Made by a program: the position numbers and the translations under genes. The notes below the pieces were generated by a model, which had not been told where the DNA came from, made no database searches, and saw only the letters and a list, made by a program, of their open reading frames with translations. From DASWHF01 sp036393295 (lineage in GTDB: Bacteria > Pseudomonadota > Gammaproteobacteria > Acidiferrobacterales > UBA6901): a stretch of DNA of 13,909 nucleotides. The stretch lies in NCBI GenBank assembly GCA_036393295.1, contig DASWHF010000131.1, positions 1-13,909 on the forward strand. The letters run 5' to 3'. Below are positions 6,923 to 11,626 of this stretch, one piece after another (positions within the stretch are counted from its first letter, which is position 1; each line of letters starts with the position of its first letter).

Positions 6923-8575
6923 TCAGTTCTGCCAGTAGACGACCTCGTCGCCCGGCTGCTCGGCCTGGTCCAGCGTCCGGTCCACCATCACCGGCATCTC
7001 CAGGAACGACGGCCACAGCGGCGCCACCATCTGGGCGTTGTGCGCCGCGAGCAGCGCCTTCAGCTCGGCCAGCTTCGCCGGCTCGCGCGCCGACAGCTCC
7101 TCGCGCTCGGTGGGATCCTTGTCGAGATGGAACAGCCAGGTCTTCTTCGGCCGCTCGGCCACCTGCAGCTTCCAGCCGCCCGCGATCACGACCTGGTAAC
7201 TGCCGTCGCGCCAGAACAGCGCGTCGTGCGGCGCGCCGGTTTTCTCGCCTCTCAGGTACGGCAGCAGGTCCACGCCGTCGATCGGCCGGTCCTGCGGCAG
7301 CGCCGCGCCGGCCGCCGCCGCCACGGTGGGGACCAGGTCGATGGCGGAAATCGCTTCGCCATAGACCGTGCCCGCCGGAATCTGCGCCGGCCACTTCGCC
7401 GCGAAGGCGACGTGGATGCCGCCTTCGAAATAGGTCAGCTTCCAGCCGCGATAAGGCTGGTTCACCTCGGGCAGGCCGATGTAATTCGGCGCGCCGTTGT
7501 CGCTGGTGAAGATCACCAGCGTGTTCTCGTCGAGGCCCTCGTCCTTCAGGGCCTGCATCACGCGGCCGACGCTGCGGTCGAGCGCGCGCACCATCGCGGC
7601 GTTGACGCGCCGGCGATGCAGCGGGATGTCGGCCAGCGCGTCGTAGTCGCTCTTCAGCGCCTGCAGCGGCGTGTGCACCGCCCAGTGCGCCAGGAACAGG
7701 AAGAACGGCCGGTTGCGGTTGGCGCGGATCGCGTTGATCGCCTCGTCGGTGTAGTAGTCGGTGAGGTAGCCCTTCGGCTCGAACCAGTCGCCGCCGTTGT
7801 AGCTGGTCGCGTAGCGCATGTTCGGCCACAGGAAGCGGTCGATCGGGTCGAAGTCCTGCTTGGCGTTGACCACGTTCGGGTCGTCCTCGCGCATGTACAG
7901 GCCGCTTTCCATGAACAGGGTCTCGTCGAAGCCCTGGTTGTTCGGCCGCAGCTCCGGCGTGCCGCCGAGATGCCATTTGCCGATGTGCAGCGTGTGATAA
8001 CCCTGCGCCTTGAGCATTTCGGCGAGGGTGATTTCCGAGGGCGGCATGCCGAGCTGGTCGAACGGCGCGATGTGCCGGGCGTTTTCCGGGTGCAGGACGA
8101 TGCGGTGCTGGCGCGGGATCTCGTCGGTCAGCAGCGGCGCGACCTGGGCCATGTTGCCCGGCGTCGGCGTGTACTCGTAGCCGAAACGCGTGGAGTAGCG
8201 GCCCGTCATCAGCGTGGCGCGCGACGGCGCGCAGACCGCGTTGCCGGCATAGCCGCGGTCGAAGCGCACGCCCTCGCGGGCCAGTTGCTCGAGGTGCGGC
8301 GTCGGCTGCTGCGGGTTGCCGGCGCCGTAGAGGCTGACGTCGTTGAAGCCGAGGTCGTCGGCCAGGATGACGACCACGTTCGGCGGCCGCTGCGCGGGCG
8401 GCTGCGCTGCGGTGGCGGGGCCCTGGGCCCACGGCACCGGCCGGTTGGGCGCCCGCGGGTGGCGCAGGTCGGTGAAGACGCCGAGCGCGTTCAGCAGCAG
8501 CGGTAGCCGGAACGCCCAGGCGCTGGCCCCGAGCACGACGAGCACAGCGAGGGCGATACCGACTTTCATTTTCAT
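6923..8575 (-). CDS. Cys-type sulfatase (arylsulfatase family), exported or membrane-anchored
   Basis: The 550-aa protein carries the sulfatase signature CAPSR-x4-MTGR (C115 to R126), where C115 must be oxidised to formylglycine. Other active-site elements follow in family order: metal ligands D73-D74 in ILADDLG, K200 and H202 in IGKWHLG, H301 in AHWAVHTP, D359-N360 in FTSDNG, and K379 in RGWKL. It should hydrolyse sulfate esters. The N-terminus (MKMKVGIALAVLVVLGASAW) is a hydrophobic signal or anchor; no lipobox is evident, so it is probably periplasmic, either tethered or cleaved. Length and motif order are normal. The substrate cannot be told from sequence. The gene starts 25 bp after the formylglycine-generating enzyme on the same strand, so enzyme and activator are co-transcribed. 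The Shine-Dalgarno is weak (GAGA), suggesting coupled translation. Confidence 0.95.
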   Translation of the reverse strand: MKMKVGIALAVLVVLGASAWAFRLPLLLNALGVFTDLRHPRAPNRPVPWAQGPATAAQPPAQRPPNVVVILADDLGFNDVSLYGAGNPQQPTPHLEQLAREGVRFDRGYAGNAVCAPSRATLMTGRYSTRFGYEYTPTPGNMAQVAPLLTDEIPRQHRIVLHPENARHIAPFDQLGMPPSEITLAEMLKAQGYHTLHIGKWHLGGTPELRPNNQGFDETLFMESGLYMREDDPNVVNAKQDFDPIDRFLWPNMRYATSYNGGDWFEPKGYLTDYYTDEAINAIRANRNRPFFLFLAHWAVHTPLQALKSDYDALADIPLHRRRVNAAMVRALDRSVGRVMQALKDEGLDENTLVIFTSDNGAPNYIGLPEVNQPYRGWKLTYFEGGIHVAFAAKWPAQIPAGTVYGEAISAIDLVPTVAAAAGAALPQDRPIDGVDLLPYLRGEKTGAPHDALFWRDGSYQVVIAGGWKLQVAERPKKTWLFHLDKDPTEREELSAREPAKLAELKALLAAHNAQMVAPLWPSFLEMPVMVDRTLDQAEQPGDEVVYWQN

Positions 8576-8600
8576 GAGGTGATCTCTCGGGGACCGGTGA

Positions 8601-9521
8601 TCATGCGGGTTGCTCGACGCTGCGGGCGCAGCGGAAGCCGACGTGCATGTGCGACGAATCGGGCGTGGCATGGCCGCGCGCGGCGACGCGGAAGCCGTAG
8701 CAGAATTTGGGATCGCACAGGAACGAGCCGCCGCGCTGGGTTTTCTCGGCATCGGGACGCGCGGCAAACGGCTGGCCGCGCTCCGCGTAGTTGCGATACC
8801 AGTCGGCGGTCCACTCCCAGACATTGCCGGCCAGGTCGGTCAGCCCGAGTGGACCGGCGCCAAACGCGCCCACCGGCGAGGTCGTGCGATACCCGTCCGC
8901 CACGGTGTTGAGCACCGGAAAGACGCCGGTCCAGACGTTGGCGCGGTAGCGCCCGGCCTTGACCAATTCGCCGGCGAACGGAAACTGGCGCTCCGGCGCG
9001 CCGGCGCTGCGGGCGGCGTGCTCCCACTCCACTTCGCCGGGCAGGCGCTTGCCCTCGGCGGCGCAAAAGTTTGCGGCGTCGTTCCACGACACGTGGGTCA
9101 CCGGGTGGGCGGCCTTGGCCTCCGGCCCCGCCGGACCTTCGGGCCGGCGCCAGCTGGCGCCCGCGAGCAGCGCCCACTGGCCGGTGCCGAAGGTCATCAC
9201 CGCCGAGTTGCCGCGGCGCTCGGCGTCGGTGACGTAGCGCGTGCGGCGCGCGAACTCCGCGAAGGAGGCAACCGTCACCGGCGTGCGATCCAGGTCGAAT
9301 GCGGCGACGCGGGCGAGGAACACGGGATGCTCGTCGGCGCGCCCTTGCTCACTGCCGATGCGCGTTTCACCGGCAGGAATGCGCACCATCTCGGGCGCGG
9401 CCTGGAGCGGACTCGACGCCATCAGCGCCCACAACGTCATGCCCGCGCAGGCGGGCATCCAGTTCCTCTTGTCGCCAGGACTTGGGGTCTCCAGCTTCGC
9501 GGAAATGACGGGTCGATTCAC
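8601..9521 (-). CDS. Formylglycine-generating enzyme with intact catalytic Cys pair
   Basis: The 306-aa protein of the FGE-sulfatase (SUMF1) family has APEMVRIPAGETRIGS near residues 42-57, HPVTHVSWNDAANFC (139-153), RLPGEVEWEHAAR (159-171), LAGNVWEWTADWY (230-242) and GGSFLCDPKFCYGFRVAARG (264-283), then TPDSS and VGFRCAR. The C-x4-C pair (C269, C274) matches the copper-binding catalytic cysteines of authentic aerobic FGEs; most family relatives lack them. It therefore probably converts the sulfatase Cys115 to formylglycine. Residues about 27-42 (MTLWALMASSPLQAAP) look like a signal-peptide core with an AxA-type end, suggesting periplasmic activity. The start is uncertain: GTG at 9521, or ATGs encoding M22 or M28, none with a good ribosome site. 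The first 27 residues come largely from a dispersed repeat. Confidence 0.93.
   Translation of the reverse strand: MNRPVISAKLETPSPGDKRNWMPACAGMTLWALMASSPLQAAPEMVRIPAGETRIGSEQGRADEHPVFLARVAAFDLDRTPVTVASFAEFARRTRYVTDAERRGNSAVMTFGTGQWALLAGASWRRPEGPAGPEAKAAHPVTHVSWNDAANFCAAEGKRLPGEVEWEHAARSAGAPERQFPFAGELVKAGRYRANVWTGVFPVLNTVADGYRTTSPVGAFGAGPLGLTDLAGNVWEWTADWYRNYAERGQPFAARPDAEKTQRGGSFLCDPKFCYGFRVAARGHATPDSSHMHVGFRCARSVEQPA
9435..9510. repeat. Dispersed palindromic repeat (CGTCAT...ATGACG type), MITE-like
   Basis: The 76-bp segment begins CGTCATGCCCGCG and ends CGCGGAAATGACG; these ends are inverted repeats matching at 11 of 13 positions. The left end holds a perfect hairpin, ATGCCCGC-GCAG-GCGGGCAT (9439-9458), followed by ATCCAG. 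This is the familiar repeat of many proteobacterial genomes with consensus near CGTCATTCCCGCGnAnGCGGGAATCCAG; read in frame it yields the recurring spurious peptide NWMPACAGMT. Here it overlaps the 5' end of the formylglycine-generating enzyme gene. No second copy is in the window. Confidence 0.8.
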
Positions 9522-9558
9522 GGTAGCGCCGCAGGCATTTACTTCAATCGAGTTTACT

Positions 9559-9564
9559 GATAAT
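9559..9564 (+). promoter_or_regulatory. Putative -10 element for the DUF1214 gene
   Basis: GATAAT (five of six matches to TATAAT) lies 10 bp before the ATG at 9574, so initiation at the usual distance would fall at about 9571-9574, giving a leaderless transcript. A weak TTTACT (9538-9543) sits 15 bp upstream as a possible -35. The operator lies directly between this box and the start codon. Confidence 0.4.
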
Positions 9565-9565
9565 T

Positions 9566-9580
9566 TTTACATCATGTCAA
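9566..9580. promoter_or_regulatory. Palindromic operator, copy 4 (TTTACATCATGTCAA)
   Basis: It is identical to copy 1 across 17 bp (9564-9580 versus 3993-4009). It lies in the 52-bp divergent region between the formylglycine-generating enzyme and the DUF1214 gene. One arm is the -35 box for the minus-strand operon, and the start codon of the plus-strand gene (9574-9576) lies inside the palindrome. Two TTTACT sequences at 9538-9543 and 9553-9558 resemble extra half-sites in direct orientation. Confidence 0.7.
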
Positions 9581-10155
9581 TAAAACACGGCCTCGGCTGG
9601 GCGGGCCTGGTCGTGGCCGCGCTGGTCACCGGTGTGCTGTCGGTCAAGCCCGTGATCGGCTTGACCATGGACCGTCTCGCGATCCAGGCCGGGGCCTGGC
9701 GCACCAACGTCGCCACCGGCAGCGCCGAGGCCAATCCCTACGAGCGCGCCGCGGTCGCCGTCGCCGGGCTGTACGCGCTCTCCAGGGAAGAGACGCTGTA
9801 CTACACCGCGTTCACCGACAGCGACGGCCGCGCCCTGGACGGCCGCTGCGAGTATCGGCTGGCCGGTCGGCCGCTGCCGAGCCGCTGGTGGAGCCTGACG
9901 CTGTACGGCGCGGACCACTATCTCGTCGCCAACCCCGCCAACGTCTTTTCGCGGCACGCGAACAATCTTGAATTCGACGCCGATGGCTCGTTCATCGTGC
10001 CGGTGTCGGCGCAGCCGCAGGCGCGGAACTGGCTGCCGGCGCCCGCGCAGGGCGCGTTCTCGATCACGGCGCGCCTGTACAACCCCGACCCGGCGGTGTT
10101 CGCGGACCTGGTCGCGGTGCCGCTGCCCACGATCGCGCGCGGGACCTGCCGATGA
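9574..10155 (+). CDS. DUF1214 domain membrane-anchored protein
   Basis: This 193-aa protein has one N-terminal hydrophobic segment (about residues 8-28) and then a DUF1214 domain. Diagnostic stretches are RWWSLTLYGADHYLVANP (104-121), DADGSFIVPVS (135-145), NWLPAPAQGAFSITARLYNP (152-171) and a terminal LPTI. DUF1214 is normally the C-terminal half of DUF1254/DUF1214 proteins, envelope proteins of unknown biochemical role. Here it stands alone and its stop overlaps the start of a DUF1254 gene (ATGA at 10152-10155), so the two halves probably form one complex. The start at 9574 lies inside an operator without a Shine-Dalgarno; the next ATG (9667) would remove the membrane segment, so 9574 is preferred. 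Function is not known. Confidence 0.85.
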   Translation: MSIKHGLGWAGLVVAALVTGVLSVKPVIGLTMDRLAIQAGAWRTNVATGSAEANPYERAAVAVAGLYALSREETLYYTAFTDSDGRALDGRCEYRLAGRPLPSRWWSLTLYGADHYLVANPANVFSRHANNLEFDADGSFIVPVSAQPQARNWLPAPAQGAFSITARLYNPDPAVFADLVAVPLPTIARGTCR

Positions 10156-10688
10156 GCCTCGCCCGGAAGCTCGCGCTGTTCCTGGCCATCGCGGCGGCGG
10201 CCAACCTCGCCACCGTCGCGGCGCTGCCGCGGCTGATCAATGCCGTCGTCCTGCACCGGATGGCGCAGCTCGCCGGCGGCCCGAACCGCGCGATGCCTGC
10301 GCCACGTGCCGACGCGAGCGCGCGCGCGGTGGTGCGCCCGAGCCCCGACCTGCTCTACACGGTCTGCGTGTTCGACGTGTCCGAGCGCCCGCTGCGCATC
10401 ACGGCGCCAGTGCAGGACAGCTACGTCTCGGTCTCCGGCTTCGCCGCCGACACCGACAACTTCTTCGCGATCAACGACGCCGCGCTCGAGCCGGGCCCCG
10501 ATGGCGTGAAGCGCTTCGACCTGGTCGTCGCGAAAGCCGGCGCCACCGGCCTTCCCGCGGGGGCGCGCGTGATCACGGCGCCCTCCGACAGGGGCCTGAT
10601 CCTGTTCCGCACGCTGATCGCGCGCGACGCGGAACTGCCGCGGCTGCAGCGGGACTTTCAGGCGCGGCAGGAGTGCCGGTCGATCTGA
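10152..10688 (+). CDS. DUF1254 domain membrane-anchored protein
   Basis: The 178-aa protein has a hydrophobic N-terminus (about residues 6-25) and then a DUF1254 domain, recognised by RAVVRPSPDLLYTVCVFDVS (58-77), the counterpart of the family's pnpDtlYs motif, and by YVSVSGFAADTDNFFAIND (91-109). A SPT-like APSDRGLILFRTLI segment follows at 143-156. It corresponds to the N-terminal half of the two-domain proteins, but is encoded after the DUF1214 half with an ATGA overlap, so the order is swapped relative to the fused form. Translational coupling suggests equimolar production. Biochemical function is not established for the family. The gene converges on the CPBP protease gene with a 25-bp gap that shows no clear hairpin. 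Confidence 0.82.
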   Translation: MSLARKLALFLAIAAAANLATVAALPRLINAVVLHRMAQLAGGPNRAMPAPRADASARAVVRPSPDLLYTVCVFDVSERPLRITAPVQDSYVSVSGFAADTDNFFAINDAALEPGPDGVKRFDLVVAKAGATGLPAGARVITAPSDRGLILFRTLIARDAELPRLQRDFQARQECRSI

Positions 10689-10713
10689 AGAAGGCCGCGA
10701 TGGGGCGGAAACG

Positions 10714-11595
10714 CTACGCGCCGCGAGGCTCGTCGCGTGGCGCCGTCAGGAACGTTCGTGGCCCCTCGCTGAAGTGCTTCCGGTCGAGCAGGACGACGAC
10801 CACCGCCACCACGAGAAACGTGCCGGTGGAGATCAGGTCGGTCGTCGGCGCGGCGGCGATCAGCACGCCGGCCGCGTTCCCAGCCGAATGGGCGACGGCG
10901 GCCGCGAGTATCGAGCGATTGTTCTTGTAGAACAGCCAGTTCACCACAATCGCGACGATGATGACGCTAACGAAAAAGTTGATCGCGTAGATCGGACTGT
11001 CCATCTGCGCAAGGCCGTGGTGGTACGTGCCCGGCATCCAGAAAAGGGGCGCATGCCACAGGGCCCAGAACGCTCCGAACGCAAGCGACATTTTCAGGGG
11101 CGAGAGCCTCGAGCGGAAGGAATCCACGCCGTAACCGCGCCAGCCCATTTCCTCGAAGATCGGCGCGAGGATCATCGTCAGCAGGACCATCATGAGCAGC
11201 TTCCCAAGCTCGTTCGTGTCGGCAGTCAGGCTGAACTGGTCGGTCGATTGCCCGAACAGCAGCGAGATCCCTATCGCAGTGACCACCACCAGGCTCGGCA
11301 GGACGATCGTGAGGATGAGAAAGCGCGGGATGATCCTGCGCAGGTTGAGCAGCCGGTCCCAGAAGTCCGCCTTCAGCGCCTGGCTTCCGGAGCGGAACAC
11401 CATGATCAAGGACGCAATCGTGGGCCCGAACAGGCCGAATATTGCGAACGCGAACACGACGCCCTTGAACGAGTAGGTTTCTACTCCTTCCTGGCCCGCC
11501 CCCAACACGATGGCCACGGCCCAGGGAACCCAGGTCAAGCCGAGGGTCAGCGCAACCCAACGGCGCGGCTGGTACTCATACGCTTCTTCTTTCAT
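10714..11595 (-). CDS. CPBP-family intramembrane metalloprotease (CAAX protease/bacteriocin-processing type)
   Basis: The 293-aa protein is polytopic, with hydrophobic segments near residues 13-33, 45-67, 91-115, 130-147, 168-185, 203-223, 229-250 and 257-270. It carries the three conserved CPBP motifs: EEMGWR (E148, E149, R153), W177-x3-H181 in WALWH (usual form FxxxH), and H236-x3-N240 in HSAGN. These Glu and His residues form the metal-dependent active site of the Rce1/Abi group. Possible roles include peptide maturation, bacteriocin self-immunity or membrane-protein turnover; substrate unknown. The ATG at 11595 has AGGGGA upstream. The gene starts 31 bp after the stop of the TonB-dependent receptor on the same strand, so co-transcription is likely. 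No copy of the TTkACA palindrome lies nearby. Confidence 0.9.
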   Translation of the reverse strand: MKEEAYEYQPRRWVALTLGLTWVPWAVAIVLGAGQEGVETYSFKGVVFAFAIFGLFGPTIASLIMVFRSGSQALKADFWDRLLNLRRIIPRFLILTIVLPSLVVVTAIGISLLFGQSTDQFSLTADTNELGKLLMMVLLTMILAPIFEEMGWRGYGVDSFRSRLSPLKMSLAFGAFWALWHAPLFWMPGTYHHGLAQMDSPIYAINFFVSVIIVAIVVNWLFYKNNRSILAAAVAHSAGNAAGVLIAAAPTTDLISTGTFLVVAVVVVLLDRKHFSEGPRTFLTAPRDEPRGA

Positions 11596-11626
11596 GACGT
11601 CCCCTGTAGTCGAGTCTGATGCTCAT

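Larger units (their letters stand above)
9551..9580 (-). promoter_or_regulatory. Putative promoter of the FGE-sulfatase operon
   Basis: On the minus strand a perfect TTGACA (9580-9575) is followed after 18 bp by TAAACT (9556-9551), which matches TATAAT at four of six positions. The -35 box coincides with one arm of the operator, as in the DUF1302 promoter, so the same repression mechanism would apply. Transcription would start near 9545, about 25 nt before the GTG at 9521. Confidence 0.45.

Noticed and set aside
6645..8432. A 595-codon minus-strand frame overlapping the sulfatase and tetR
   Set aside because: It is the shifted frame of the sulfatase gene, Arg- and Pro-rich with no motif, while the sulfatase frame contains every active-site element.
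6890..8506. A 538-codon plus-strand frame opposite the sulfatase
   Set aside because: Composition is Arg/Val/Gln/His-rich and motif-free, typical of antisense frames at this GC content.
8601..9521. Non-catalytic SUMF-like or ergothioneine-type (EgtB) member of the FGE family
   Set aside because: The C269/C274 pair in its proper context, together with an adjacent Cys-type sulfatase, argues for a true formylglycine-generating enzyme.
9241..10155. Extending the DUF1214 protein upstream to 9241
   Set aside because: The added residues read through the dispersed repeat and the antisense of FGE (including the telltale MPAQAGIQF), then a promoter region. The protein only becomes membrane-anchor-like at 9574.
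10689..10713. A bidirectional terminator between DUF1254 and the CPBP gene
   Set aside because: The 25-bp gap has no stem with adequate pairing and no T tract.
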